Source: Priapulus caudatus (taxonomy: Eukaryota > Priapulida > Priapulimorpha > Priapulimorphida > Priapulidae). From it: a DNA stretch of 61,263 nt. Positions 12,501-24,725 of this stretch are shown here, in pieces (position 1 is the stretch's first letter; each line of letters starts with the position of its first letter). The notes below the pieces were generated by a model that saw only the letters and a list, made by a program, of their open reading frames with translations, did not search any database and was not told the origin of the DNA. The translations under genes and the position numbers were made by a program. The stretch spans positions 2,759 through 64,021 of the forward strand of contig NW_014577937.1 of the NCBI RefSeq assembly GCF_000485595.1. Direction: 5' to 3'.

Positions 12501-13137
12501 ATGTATTATTTGATACTATATTCATTTTTCGCAAGTTAATATAACTGCTCTTCACGCTAAATTTCATCGAAAAACTTAATATGGCAACAATGCGACATAC
12601 CCACGATGTTAAGAATATTGTGATGTTAAAATAACCTTGAGATATTTCGATTTCGATTGTAAAAATTTGTATTAAGATTGGCGATTAAAAATGATTTATT
12701 TTTTATAGATTGAGCGCACATGTTAGATTTTCACATGATAATGTACCGTTATGATATACGTCCTATTTGGTGTAACACGCCATAGAGNGAGAAATCGAAT
12801 ACGAATAATATCCTTTCAGGCATGCTACGAACCACGTACTCAGCCTGACCGCAGTCGCAAAGACCGTCATTACGCGGTTGGACATCAATGACGATTCGTG
12901 CGAGGCCGAGGAAAGTTGCCGATGTTTTCTGCTGGTATAAAGTCATTCACTTGTTATCGATAACTGTGTGGCATACCATAGCTGTATATGTTTCGTACGT
13001 GCGCACGCAAGCATGCCTATGAACGCAGAATCGAAACATACTTACATCAATCTGCAAAGTAGTTTCTCGGTAGGAGTCGAGTCAATGAATGATACTATGA
13101 TATTTTACCTCCTGATACAATAGATTATATAGTTATG
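9521..13137. other. No gene recognised; low-complexity patches
   Basis: An AT-rich patch (10,320-10,400), a GA tract (11,095-11,125) and a GT/GCTG-rich tract (11,345-11,560) are visible. Frames through the GT-rich tract are open on both strands because of base composition, not coding. A single N lies at 12,788. I recognise no protein or RNA here. Confidence 0.45.
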
Positions 13138-13742
13138 TGTACTGGCGAAAGCCCGTGTGACGATACTCCGTGTAGTTCTGTTAGAGCGTCGGACAGCGTA
13201 GAACTTAGCGGGGTAGACAGCCTAGTCGTGTGATCAACCAGTAAGTTCTTGTTGAAACTAGGACTTTATTTGAGTTAAACTTGAACAGCATACAAAATAT
13301 ATACATACGTACGGGCAACCTAGCGGTGCGAGTGACGTGCCTAGGTCCGCGTCTCAATCTCTCTACATCATGGTAGATTAACCCCCTCCTGGGTAAAAGG
13401 GTAACACTCCGTAACTCCGGTGACTTTTCTCTAAATCTTGAGAATCTCTTCTTATTTTATGCTTGTCAATTGCTGCATAGTAGTGTATCGAGCCTCGAAA
13501 CCGGAGTCTAGCAGAAACTAGTTCTGTCAAGACCAAAGACCTTAGGCACTAAAGCCAGCAAGCGACGTCCGGTTACGCAGGTGGCGTCCTAATCCCTAGC
13601 GCAAGGCGGATGGCGGCGAGGACGCGCCGAGTCACATTGGGTCGTTTGCGCGCCCGCGGTCAACCACTCCTATACATGTAGATGCTCTAGGTGTGACGTG
13701 TCCTAGCGTCAGCGTGCTTGCTGCCCCGCTTGCTGAGATACA
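13138..13742 (-). repeat. LTR-like repeat, downstream copy
   Basis: It matches 15,177-15,722 along its length, with extra bases scattered through this copy. On the minus strand it starts TGTATC and ends CAGTACA. Confidence 0.55.
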
Positions 13743-15176
13743 ATAATTTACCCGTTGGACACCTTCTTGAAATTCATGTTCGTGGATGAAGGAGAGACTG
13801 TAATACCGCCACCTAGTATAGCCAAAAAAAAAGAAAACTGGGAGGCGGTACATAATTGTTGGTATACCGAGCATTATGACAATGCATCGAATGAACAGTG
13901 ATAGCAAACAACCAGAGTCCAGTCCCACTGCAATTATTACCGCCAAAGCCCAACGCTGTACCTAGCCGCGGATTATGACGAAACCCGGATAGATTCTGGG
14001 GCGTAAGGCGTTCCTTGCCATTCAGGCGCGATGTACCTCTCCTGTGCACCCGTGCTCGCATGTTGAGTGGTTTTGCAATATACGATCGCGTTTTACGCTG
14101 ATGGCGAATGGGTAAATCATTGGGGTAAAGACAGGGATGGAAAGTCGGTTTTGAAAACGAAGTGAGGCGGGATCTTGCTAGCAGTGTCTACGTGAAAATG
14201 TGCACATTCGTAGCACAGGGGGGTGGGGTCGACAGGACTGCATCGTACTCAACTCGAATCGGCATGGAAAGGCTAGGAATGTGGGCGAGACAAGAATACA
14301 TCATCTTACCAAACATCGAAGAGAGCAGTCGAGAGAGTCCAAAGCGACAACGCGACGTCAGTAATCGGTGAATTAAACGAAACAAAATACAAACCAAAAA
14401 AACAAGCGAAACATAATACAGTGGAGGACGGCCTATGAGCCTATATCGTAAACACAGAATCCATAGCCAGACTCTTGTATATTAAAATTTGATTTCGGGT
14501 TTTGCGTGTGTCGTGATATCGACCAAATGCGGTATCGGCAATTACGTGACTCAAAAATTACGCGACGCGTGACGAAATCGGACGTACCCAATTCCCAGGC
14601 GGAGCTATTTTAGCTCACTCGTCACCTTTACTTTACGCACTAAGGTGAGTTTTGTGCCGTAGTATGCCTCTGTTGGTAGGGATAAAAACACGCTGAATGC
14701 GGCTTCTCTAAATTGCAACATCTGAGGTCATACTTTTGAAGCGGCCAGGCGTCTCGCCTTTCTCATCGCATGTGCTTAATTATTATATCCTTTCGACGCT
14801 TTGAGTCACCGTCACGCCGTACCATGAAATTCGAATACCACTCTAGCTACGAAAATTCGCGCGCTGCTCGGCACTTCGCAAGCTATTTTACTGTTAATAA
14901 ATTATTTCCAAATTTGTGGCTATGTATACAGTGAAATTACGATGTAGCTTATCCTATCGTCGCCGTGTAGATCTATCTCTTCTTTTTCTTCTTCTTCATC
15001 TGCTGCTCCTCTGTTGGTTTTTCATTCTCCATCTTCTCCGTCTGCTCTCCCTCTTCCGCTGGAAGGCCTCGTTCTCTTCTCATCTTCTTCCTCTTTCGCT
15101 CTTCTTCTTCTCTTCAGCTGGGGAATTAGCTCGATATAGGTAGCGAATGCAGATCGCTGGATCCTCCACCAATTAT

Positions 15177-15722
15177 TGTACTGGGAAAGCGTTGACGATC
15201 TCCGTGTAGTTCTGTAGCGTCGACAGCGTAGATCGAGTAGCAGCGTAGTCGTGTGATAACCAGTAGCGAGTAGACGTAGTCGCAGATTTTTGTTGAACTA
15301 GGACTTTATTAGTAAACTCGCCCACATACAAAATATATACATACGTACGGCAACCCAGGTGGGTGACCGTGCCTAGGTCCCGTGGTCTCAATCTCTCTAC
15401 ATCATGGTAGGTAACCCCTCCTGGGTAGGTAACCTCCGTAACTCTGTGACTCTCTCTAAATCTTATCTCTTGTGTATTTTTGCTTGTCAATTGCTGCTTA
15501 TATATATCGGCTCGAAACCGGATCTAGCAGAAACCAGACCTTAGCTAAAGCAGCAAGCGACGCCCGTTCGCAGGTGCGTCCTATCCCTAGCGCAAGGCGG
15601 ATGCGGGAGGACGCGCCCGTCTATTGTCGTTTGCGCGCCGCGTCAACCACTCCTATACATGTAGATGCTCTAGGTGTGACGTGCCTAGCGTCACGTCCCG
15701 TTACCACCGCTTGCTGGATACA
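15177..15722 (-). repeat. LTR-like repeat, upstream copy
   Basis: This is the shorter and cleaner of the two copies. On the minus strand it begins TGTATCCAGCAAGCGG, has TATATATAAGCAGC in its middle, and ends CCCAGTACA. Confidence 0.55.
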
Positions 15723-15769
15723 ATATAATATATATTATATTATAATAGTAATTATTGCAATAGTAACAG

Positions 15770-15870
15770 GAGGACGGGTGCGCGTGTGTGTGCGTGCGCG
15801 TGCGTGCATGTGCATGTGCATGTGCGTGCGTGCGTGCGTGCGTGTATATGTGTGGCGTGCGTATATACAT
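15770..15870. repeat. (GT)n/(GC)n-type microsatellite
   Basis: Alternating purine-pyrimidine tract built of GTGC, GTGT and GCAT units. It can adopt left-handed DNA and has no coding content. Confidence 0.85.
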
Positions 15871-15954
15871 ACATATATTAGCCTGACCAGGCGTAGGGAG
15901 AAGCGCGGTATATATATATTCCCACACATAATAAGCTCACGCATGCACGGTTGC

Positions 15955-16060
15955 ACAAACACACATACATAAACGGACACAGACGCGCACACACACACAC
16001 ACAACACTACACACATCACACACCACACACACTCACACACACACAACACACCCACACCCA

Positions 16061-16092
<32 letters not shown>

Positions 16093-16345
16093 CACACACA
16101 CACACAACACGACACACACACACACATCACAGCACACTACACCCACACACAACCACACAGTCACACACAAACACACACACCTACACACACACACACTACA
16201 CACACGACAACACACACAACACACACACACCACACACACACACAGCAGGAGGAAAAGATGAGAGAGAGAGAGAGAGACGCGCGCACACACACACGCACCC
16301 ACACTCGCATACACACATAGACACACACCCAAACACACGCACCCC
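15955..16345. repeat. (CA)n microsatellite with (GA)n insert
   Basis: Long run of CA dinucleotides with frequent CCA interruptions, plus a short (GA)n block at 16,257-16,276. Long open frames on both strands here are products of the dinucleotide repeat. Confidence 0.9.
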
Positions 16346-16444
16346 GCATATATTATAACATACGTATATGTATTTATATAAAGAAATTATTATTTTCTTT
16401 ACCACTACACTTTTCTCAAACATTCCCATACTCTTTGCCTAAAG

Positions 16445-16570
16445 CTGCGTGTTACTATAACTATAATTACTATAATATAATTACTATACTATAATTACTA
16501 TAATATAATGACTATACTATAATATACTATAATTACTATAATAACTATACTATATCTATAATACGTAATA
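16445..16570. repeat. AT-rich tandem repeat (ATTACTATA units)
   Basis: Variants of TATAATTACTATAA are repeated about ten times immediately upstream of the first recognisable peroxidase exon. Confidence 0.75.
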
Positions 16571-16582
16571 TTGCTGTTACAG

Positions 16583-17308
16583 GTGACATCCGCGTTAACG
16601 AGCAGCCAGGTCTTACGAGTTTCCACACGCTACTGATGCGAGAACATAACCGAATAGCCACCATCTTAGCTTCCAGGAACCGCAACTGGGACGACGAGAG
16701 AATCTATCAGGAAACCAGAGCAATAGTCGGTGCCATCGTGCAGCACATCACGTACAACGAGTTTCTGCCGCCGTACGTCTTGGGCGAGGACCATGTCGAG
16801 ATACAATTGCCATCGTTATACTAGCTCACATGCACCTAGCGTTGATGCGACGATCGCGAACGAGTTCGCAACGGCAGCGTACCGATTCGGACACACTCTT
16901 ATTCCGCTTGACCTGATCAGAGTTTCTAGCAGAGACCAAGGCACCTCGCGCGACGAGCTCGCACACAAGGCTTCTTTGACCCGGTCGACACGTTGTTACG
17001 GACACACGGTCGCGTATTCGGTGCCCAGATCGCTCGCTGATCGGCGACTCAGCTCGGGCAGGTCTCGGAAGCGCCCGACGAAAACTAGTTGACGCCGTCA
17101 GAAACAAACCTCGGAGCGAGTAGCAACTATGGTTCGGAAGCAGACACCTTGACTTGGCGCTCTGAATATCCAGGGTCGCTGGCCAGAGATCACGGACTGC
17201 GTTAAATAGTAGACAGCTGCTGCGCCTTCCAGAGGCTATATCCAGCCAATTTTCGGAATTCAGCGAGATTCCGGGAGATATCAGAGCAAAACTACAACGG
17301 GTTTACAG
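16583..17308 (+). pseudogene. Peroxidase exon block 1 (core haem-binding region)
   Basis: The acceptor TTACAG precedes codon GAC of [10 protein letters not shown], and the donor GTGCGTG follows LQRVY. The frame is open to about 16,822, then shifts at about 16,823, 16,967 and 17,036. A stop follows near 17,121, and there are further shifts at about 17,160, 17,180 and 17,215. Each shift restores a family motif (GFFDPVDTLL, then LIGDSAR and KLVDAVRNK, then GALNIQ, then RDHGL, then LPEAISSQFSEFSEIP). Preservation of residues on both sides of every break argues for recent or technical indels, not long decay. Confidence 0.75.
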
Positions 17309-17387
17309 GTGCGTGAAATTATTCGCATTAACATCGCCTACTCCGCTACCGCACGGCCGAAACAGTAACTCTGCAAGGCTCTGGTCA

Positions 17388-18008
17388 TTTTTGATCACGA
17401 ACAATGAGCATTTGCGGCGTTCGAGACACTAAATTATTCTAGCCGTTAAGGTTTTTGGCGTGTATTACAAGCCGTAAGTGGTTGACAAGTGGTTTCGGTA
17501 AATTAGTTGTTACGAGAAAATAATCGCAAAATCGTGCGTTGAAGGCACACATGATTCGTCTTTATATTCGGCACACCCAATCGCAATTTTATATACGAGT
17601 AAAATTCTCCCAGGCGCATGCTGAAACGACCAATCCTTTGCTCGAACGATATTGTTACAGACCCATTATATATCGTAGAATAATATTCCATTTTCCGCTT
17701 GCAGAACAGCAGATGATGTTGACCTCTTCACGGGAGGCATTTCGGAAACACCTGTTCTCGGGGGTCTGGTCGGCCCAACGTTCTCCTGTATCATAGGGAA
17801 ACAGTTTGAGGAGCTTCGACTTGGCGACAGATTCTTTTACGAAAATCCCAACTCATTCACATCAGGTATGTCGTGCTACAAAGCCAGTCAATCCGATAAC
17901 ACAGGCTCGGTCATTTTTGATCAGAAACAATGAGCATTTGCGGCGTTCGAGACACTAAATTATTCTAGCCGATAAGGTTTTTGGCGTGTATTACAAGCCG
18001 TAAGTGGN
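17388..18008. repeat. Direct 100-bp intron duplication ending at a single N
   Basis: 17,388-17,478 recurs at 17,905-18,007 (both contain GAGCATTTGCGGCGTTCG and GTGTATTACAAGCCGTAAG). The second copy stops at an N at 18,008. A duplicate abutting an N is the pattern expected of an overlap that was not merged at a contig join. Confidence 0.75.
17705..17865 (+). CDS. Peroxidase exon block 2
   Basis: It lies between acceptor TTGCAG and donor GTATGTC and is open throughout. It reads TADDVDLFTGGISETPVLGG and continues through GPTFSCIIGKQF and GDRFFYENPNSF, the most conserved C-terminal segment of the family. It begins in phase 2, matching the end of block 1, and ends in phase 1. Confidence 0.8.
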
Positions 18009-19340
18009 GTGTGTATGGCTTGCCGAACTTCCAAACTACAGCCGCTTACGACCGGTAGCATGACTACGGAGGGTGTGCACGACATGGTCTTAACAACTTT
18101 GACAGATAATTTAAGCTGACAAACGTAAGCACAGCTGAAACGACTCGCCATCGATGGATATACGAACTGGTAACTAAGAAATATTCAGCGATGTCGTAAC
18201 AGTGTCTGGGAAAAATTCGTGTTTAGGATCTAAAAATCCTCGCTCATAACCGAACATGTCAGTTTATCTACACGCCGCACTGTTCATCTATATAATAATC
18301 TATAAACGCGGAACTCTCCCTAGACTGTCTCTGTGGCCTCAACGCACGGTTCTACTGCACATGCATGACCCCGCTGCAGTCAGTGCAGCACAGGGAACTT
18401 CACGCCAGTCTTGAATCTAACCGGCCACTTTTCTTCTAAGCAGCTTTACGCTCAAACGGAGTTGAGCAAACACAAGAAAGCTTTTCTAATTCGTCACTTA
18501 GAGCATTCCAACGAATGTGCTGTAAAATTTTAAGTCGGCTCGTACCAGAGGCGCTTAGTTTCATATTTGCTAGTTTTATAGGCTCGTAAGGCGCTTAGTT
18601 TCATATTTGACATAACCGTACTGTCATATATACAGTGAAATCCGGCACTGCACGCTGATGCAACCAGTCGGAATGTAATAATCTATTTTCATTCGGCTCG
18701 CAACCAAAGCTAACGTCATTAAAATACAATTGCTGTGAGTTGAGAAAGCAATTAATCGGGAAAAAAACTAATTATCTTAAACATTCCTATATCTCATGCA
18801 CTACGTGGCCCTAGCTCAACATTAAATCTGTGTCTATCGCTTTCACTTTCATGTAGACAGTTACGCCCTAGGCACACACACATTGCCTAACTATTTGCGT
18901 GCGCGTGTAAGCTATACGTGCGTCTATACGTGCGTCTATGCGTGCGTATAGGCAATGACATATCCGTATGGCGATCTATCCCCACAGTACTGCCTCATTA
19001 CAATCGTGTAGGACAAGAATAAAACTTGGCAAAACGTTTTCTATCCTGGAAAATATTCTTTTAGCCGTAAAGTATCCTTGGCGTCTATCCTATACGTATT
19101 GGCAAAATCGTATAAATGAATAGAACGCCAGATACCGCTTTATTGGATACATAATTAAGGATTTGTATAACTGTTAAACATTTTATTCCTATGTTGATTA
19201 CATAAGTGGGTTCTTATGTCATTGCATTGCTACGTGTAATGCTGTAACCGCAGGCTCTGCAGCAGTATCTGCGCATTTATTATTACCACGATACAAATTA
19301 CAGCTATATATGAAAATGTACGATTTACTACTGATCTTGA
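18009..19340. other. Peroxidase intron or flank; no other gene
   Basis: No coding match. A 20-bp unit GGCGCTTAGTTTCATATTTG occurs twice about 41 bp apart near 18,549 and 18,590, and a short GTGCGTCTATAC tandem lies near 18,918-18,950. Confidence 0.45.
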
Positions 19341-19456
19341 GATACGCGCTCACGGCTCAATTCCGTAAATGTATCCGACTGAAAATTGCTCGTGTTTTTT
19401 TGCAGAATTAACCGGGATATTCTTCTACCAGATTTCTTTAAGAAGTCTTTTGACAG
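19341..19456 (+). pseudogene. Peroxidase exon block 3 with a homopolymer frameshift
   Basis: Reading LTAQFRKCIRLKIARVF and then, after removing one T from the T7 run at 19,395-19,401, INRDILLPDFFKKSFD. This matches the QLxxIRKxxLARLICDN to RDxLLP segment of haem peroxidases. The donor GTAATT at 19,457 ends the block in phase 2, which joins to AGC (Ser) at 19,797. The 5' boundary is uncertain. Confidence 0.6.
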
Positions 19457-19796
19457 GTAATTGGTTATAGGTTTCATTATAGTAGTCAAATGGTTTTATT
19501 TCACTATTGCATATTTTGAGGTTGTAAGATTACATTGGTAAATGCTATAATAGACCCATAACCGTGGAATTGCACGCATTTTCTTATTTTTCGCATCTTG
19601 TAATTTATTAACTTACAAGTCAAACTAAGCAGCGCTTCAATGTAACACATCCCTCGTGACTATTAGTATTCTAAGTAATAGCCAAACGAACGAAAGACTA
19701 ATGAGATCATAATAGATTACTGAAAGCTAAATCCGTAATCTGAGAAGGAGGCGCACGACAATGGTTGCCGTTAAAATTATTTATTCTGTTTTTCAG

Positions 19797-20016
19797 CAAT
19801 TACATCGCACCATGTAGAAACATTCCAGCTATGAATCTCGACCTCTGGTCAGGTCTTCAAAGGAATGACAACGTTAACGGAGGCCTACCTAGTAGAATTG
19901 GGAGCTCGAGACCTGTAGTACAAAGGCCTCGTTCCAACAACAGACCACAATTTACGACAACGCGGAGTCCATTCTTTAGGAACGGTTTCTTTGACAGCAT
20001 TAGGATACGTAACTGA
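19797..20016 (+). CDS. Peroxidase terminal exon
   Basis: The acceptor TTTTTCAG precedes C-AAT-TAC, and the exon reads NYIAPCRNIPAMNLDLWSG then a polar, arginine- and asparagine-rich tail of about 50 residues to TGA at 20,014. CxxIPxxxLxxW is the normal end of the catalytic domain. The tail is not recognised and has no obvious anchor or transmembrane segment. Confidence 0.7.
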
Positions 20017-21124
20017 TAGGATACGTACCGTATTAGTATCCATCCATTTAGTTATTCCTAATCGCGGCAACAGTAATTCGCTGTGGCTTCCGTCATGCAA
20101 TAAATTGGATTAGAATAGCGCTGCGATCCAAAGCACTCGCCGTTGTCACAAAGTTTGCGAAATATTAGTTACTGAATTTCCGACATCCGCAAACTTAATA
20201 TATATTCTGTACACGAAATATATTAATAAACGATTTTCTAGCGCCACACAAATCTGATTATGACAGTCGTTTAAATACTGGTCTGTATCACTCTCAATCG
20301 TAGCAAACTAATGTATTTATAATAACAATCGCACTATAATATTCATTACCAAACGGATAGGATGTGCTGTGGATAAGCCTTGTATTTAAATAGCTAAAAC
20401 GTGGCCGCAGATATTACCAATAAATGCTATCACTCGGACCAATGTGGTATAAATAGTGTACAGCATAAATTGGTATTTTCACGTAAATTTTTTACGCGCA
20501 TCATGTGCTATAGAGAGATACATGCACATGTCGAGTAAGTAGCGCAACGCTGTAGCGCCCTAATGCGGTGCTTATCGCGTATACGGCATACTTGAAGCGC
20601 GATAACACCTTCAAAACAACAAAACGAGCAGGTGCTAACTAACATCAGTGAAAGACAAAAGTAGTTAAATCACCACACTCCAATATTCATAATCTAGAAA
20701 ATAATTACACCGGACGAAATAAGACAGATATTTAGCAGTAACAACACAGAGAAGCATGCTCCGCAAGAGAAAGAGAAGACCTGTGAGGTTGAATGGGTGG
20801 GTGGATTGATGGATGTACAGGCAGACGGACAGACGAACGAACGGATTGATGGAGGAATAGGAATAGAGAAAGCAATGAAAACGAAGAGAAGAGGGGAGGA
20901 AGAGATAGAGAGAAGGAGTGTGTGCGGGCCTTGTGACATTCCTGCAAAGTGCATGGTGTTACTCTGCTGGTACTCACGGCAAGATTGAGGTCAAGGCTTT
21001 GTTATTTGACATAAATAATTGTTCCTATACTAATGTATCTCACACGCAGCAAGGTGAGACCAACATGTCTGCTCCGTTGCGCTTTGAATGCTAGTTATGC
21101 ACTGCTCAGTGCTGTCTGTGTAAA

Positions 21125-21134
21125 NNNNNNNNNN
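21125..21134. other. Assembly gap (10 N)
   Basis: Run of ten undetermined bases between the peroxidase 3' flank and an unrelated duplicated block. Confidence 0.99.
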
Positions 21135-21135
21135 C

Positions 21136-22225
21136 TCTACGTCTTGATTATATGTGATCCCATCACATTCAGTAGTCAAACCTCAGCAACTTCACGCTAA
21201 GAACTGTAAACGTCTTAAGTTTCATGCGAATGGACAGTGCTTGAACGCAGTACGGTTGTTGTCTCACACGAGAGTAGAATATGCACCATTATGCGGTACT
21301 TGACGAAGCGGTGCAATTAACTGTGGATCATACCTACTGAGCTATTATCTTTAGTATTCTACTGGCCCCGCGCTTTTGTCTTGTAATGTTAACGCTATAC
21401 GTCCTGTGTTGACAGGACAGTTTGCGACGGGAAAACCTAAAGGAATAATTAGGGCTGTAATAATACTAGGGAATACACTGTTATATATTCGGTATACTAT
21501 AATATTAGGCATAATACTAGATTAATTTTGTTCCATATGAATGATCCATGGCAGTTAGTGGCGAATTAACGATTGTCTTCGCGTCCCTTTGCGTATTAAG
21601 TCAACTGTTAAGAGCTATTTCTAGTGCTATGAGTATTAACTCTTAACTATCTAGCTCATAAGTTATTAGCCTATTATTGGGCTTCTATTAGCCTGATTAA
21701 CTCTAACTATTAGCTATAAGTTATTAGCTAGTTATTCACTCCTATACGCTATATTAGTTCTTGCATACTGTCTGAGCCAACATTCCCGTTACCGACAACC
21801 CAACTCTAGTTCTAACCGATACCCGCATCAGACCACGCAACGAATTTAAACTACGCGTATCGTTTCAGGGATCGCTACACAGCCCCAATGCGACGAGCTA
21901 CAATACAATATATACTTAGCCCGACTGCCTTCTTTTTTTTTCGCTAAGAAGGCCTACCGCAACTTTTTCCCGATCAAAGTGTACGCACACCACGGGCCAT
22001 ATAGCGTCCCCCCACAAGGCGAGATGCGACTTAACCGAATTTTATGAGCGAAATTGTGCAGCTCGAAGCAGTTTTAACGAAAACAAATTCCCTTCTCGAC
22101 GGTCACACTCGGCGAGAACAGCCGGAGTACTGTTTGTTTTAAGATGTGCGAACGCGGCAATATGGACAATTACGGTGGAAGGGAGCGGAATATAGACAGA
22201 CACAAACAGACCAAGAAAGAAAGAG
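21136..22225 (+). repeat. Direct duplicate, copy 1 (partner 23,815-24,725)
   Basis: The two blocks share long stretches such as ACTGTTATATATTC, CTGTCTGAGCCAACATT, CTACGCGTATCGTTTCAGGG and CACACCACGGGCCATATAGC, with many short indels. Neither holds a recognisable gene. The interior is rich in short AGCTATTA-type units. Confidence 0.75.
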
Positions 22226-22234
22226 AGCGAAAGC

Positions 22235-22329
22235 GAGCGTAGAGAGAGAGGAGAGAGAGAGAAGAGAGAGAGAGACGAGAGAGAGAGAGAGCAGAGAGAA
22301 GAGAGAGAGAGAGAGGCTGTGTTCATGTA

Positions 22330-22360
<31 letters not shown>

Positions 22361-22555
22361 GTGTGTGTCGTGGTGTGTGGTGTGTGGTGTGTGTGTGTTG
22401 TGTGGTGTGTGTTGAGAGAGAGAGAGAAGAGAGAGAGAAGAGAGAGAGAGTGTGTGTGTGTGTGTGGTGATGCGCGCGCGTGGGCGTTGTGTGAGGTGTG
22501 CGTGTGCATGTCGTGTGCCGTGTGTGTGTGTGTGGCGTGCCGTTGTGTGTGTGTG

Positions 22556-22638
<83 letters not shown>

Positions 22639-22655
22639 GAGAGAGCTATAGAGAG
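22235..22655. repeat. Compound (GA)n/(GT)n microsatellite
   Basis: (GA)n, then GGCTGTGTTCATGTATGTG, then (GT)n, then further alternating GA and GT blocks. The same junction recurs at 32,876-33,110, so the two arrays are copies of one locus or repeat family. Confidence 0.9.
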
Positions 22656-23034
22656 AGCAGGGGGAGGAAGGGGACCCTTGCTCAGTTCTACTATCTTTAG
22701 ATATTTTATAATCTGTTCTGACTTCTGTGCTTGAGTTATGTTTTTATGTCTTATATATTGATCTATTTTGCTGTTTTTTATGTATGTTGGCTGTCTGTTT
22801 ACTCTTTATAAATTGAGCTTTTACATCGGACACATAGGAGCTGGTTCTCAACCCCTTTCGGACCGCCGCCCTTGGCTCCATAAACTTATCCGCAATGCCG
22901 TCTACCCTAACTCTATATACACCTACCATTTGCCCACAGCTTCCCACCCCCGAGGTCGGGGCAGAACCAGCGACAGTGGAAACCACTGGGCGAACGCGCG
23001 GTGATAAAATTTATTGTAGGTCGGCGCGTAACTC

Positions 23035-23515
23035 TATCTATATGATATATGATACCTATATGATACCAGGTACAGGAGATGATACCTAATCATTGATACC
23101 TATATGATATTACTATATGAACCTATATGATACCAGGAGACGTGATACCTTATATGATACAGGAGATGATACATATATGTACCAGGACGATGATACCTAT
23201 ATTGATATACTATTATGAGATACCCTATATATATACCTATATGTAACCTATACTGATACAGGAGATATACCTATAATGATATACCTATACTGATAGCGCA
23301 GGAATGATACCTATATGATACCAGGAGATGATACCTATATGATACCAGGAGATGATACCTATATGATATACCTATATGATACCTATATGATACCAGGAGA
23401 TGATACCTATATGATATACTATATGATACCTATATGATACCGAGAGAGATACTCTATATATACCTAATGATGATACCTATATGATACCAGGAGATGATAC
23501 CTATATGATACTGGT
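23035..23515. repeat. Minisatellite, about 24-bp unit
   Basis: The unit is approximately GATGATACCTATATG followed by ATACCAGGA. It is well preserved at 23,300-23,400 and 23,470-23,510 and degenerate by indels between 23,090 and 23,290. A shorter variant without the CCAGGA part is interspersed. Confidence 0.85.
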
Positions 23516-23814
23516 CTATGGGTGTTCTGGTTGAGAAGCAACGTCGGGCACACAGAATAGTTGGCACGAAAGTGTGTGGGGGCGGGAAGACACGAGTGTA
23601 CAAGCTTTGAATGCTGAGTAACGAGTCTAATGAGTTTGGAATCTGGCTCTATTCTATCAAGGTGGTCATAGCGGCGGTGTCTTTGGAGTTTTGCCAGCGG
23701 TACAACCCCGCTGCGACTGGGCCCCTATCTGCTAGAATCTTATATAAACCTCCGTGTCTCTACCGTGCATCCTCGTGCATCGCTCGCGAATAACTTTGCA
23801 TATACGTGTATCTC

Positions 23815-24725
23815 CGTCTTATATAAGCCATCACATTCAATAGTCAAACCAGTCACCTATGTTAACCTTGTTTCATATGGGTGCGGTCTTGTTCAGGGGA
23901 TGCGACCTATATAACGGTGCATTAACTGTGGATCAATTCTAACTAGCTATTATCTTTAGTACTTCTACTGGCCCGCGGCGTTGTCCTTGTAATCGTTACG
24001 TAACGTCTGTGTGTGACAACAGTTGTGACGGTAAAACCTAAATAGGAATAATTAGGCTGTAATAATACTAGGAATAATACTGTTATATATTCATATACTA
24101 TAATATTAGGAATAATACTAGATAATTTTGTTCCAATAATATTCCAGCAGTTAGTGCGAATTAACCGATTGTCTTCCGCCGCTCTGCTATAAGTACTGTT
24201 AAGAGTTATTATTAGCTCTATTAGCTATTAGCTCTAACTATTAGCTATAAGTTATTAGCCTATTATTAGCTCCATATAGCTATTATTAGTTCTTGATACT
24301 GTCTGAGCCAACATTGCCTTACCACAAGCAACTCTAGTTCTAACCGATACCCGCATCAGACACGCAAGAATTTAAACTACGCGTATCGTTTCAGGGATCG
24401 CTACACGCAATGCGACGAGCTACAATACAATAATACTTCCCGACTGCCTTCTTTTTTTTCGCTAGAGGCTACCGCAACTCTTTCCGATCAAAGTTTACGC
24501 ACACCACGGGCCATATAGCGTCCCCCCACTCAAGGCCGAGATGCGACTTAAACGAATTTATGAGCATTTGTGCAGCTTCGAGCAGTTTAACGAAGATGAG
24601 ATTTCGCCAAAAAATTCTTCTCGAGGTCACACTCGGCGAGACAGCCGAGTACTGGTTTTGTGTTAAGATGTGACGAACGGGGCAATTATGGAGCAATTAC
24701 GGTGGAATATAGACAGACACAAACA
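23815..24725 (+). repeat. Direct duplicate, copy 2 (partner 21,136-22,225)
   Basis: Same order of blocks as the partner and ending at the same AGACAGACACAAACAGAC motif, after which the microsatellite of copy 1 is missing. Confidence 0.75.

Larger units (their letters stand above)
13138..15722 (-). mobile_element. Candidate non-autonomous LTR retroelement (minus strand)
   Basis: Direct repeats at 13,138-13,742 and 15,177-15,722 read, on the minus strand, TG...CA with a TATA-like TATATATAAGCAGC and an AATAAAGTCC polyadenylation-like signal, as an LTR would. Just inside the minus-strand 5' repeat lies TGGTGGAGGATCC, placed like a primer-binding site. The 1.4-kb interior has no recognisable gag or pol. 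The repeats differ by many short indels and flanking target duplications are not evident. An alternative is a simple genomic or assembly duplication of one LTR. Confidence 0.45.
16583..20016 (+). pseudogene. Animal haem peroxidase (peroxidasin-like), C-terminal half, frame-disrupted
   Basis: Four exon blocks in order (16583-17308, 17705-17865, about 19341-19456, 19797-20016) give a continuous match to the C-terminal half of animal haem peroxidases. The landmarks are [20 protein letters not shown], a distal helix with [20 protein letters not shown], the proximal haem histidine in NEFATAAYRFGHTLI, ARDHGL, VDLFTGGISETP, GPTFSCIIGKQF, and the C-terminal IPAMNLDLW. Splice phases agree at 17308/17705 and 19456/19797. 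The first block changes frame at least six times, and the third needs one fewer T in a T7 run. These enzymes oxidise halides or tyrosines with H2O2, usually outside the cell. The N-terminal catalytic part is not found upstream. It is either a pseudogene or a real gene with consensus errors. Confidence 0.8.
19317..21065 (+). repeat. Parent copy of the duplicated block at 1596-3432
   Basis: It contains the last two peroxidase exon blocks and about 1 kb of 3' flank. It is the shorter copy, with fewer extra bases. A gap of ten Ns follows at 21,125-21,134. Confidence 0.8.

Noticed and set aside
15955-16345. Long His/Thr-rich and Cys/Val-rich frames on both strands
   Set aside because: They are translations of a (CA)n microsatellite; any frame across it is open.
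22042-22700. Frames rich in Arg-Glu and Cys-Val on both strands
   Set aside because: Products of (GA)n and (GT)n repeats.
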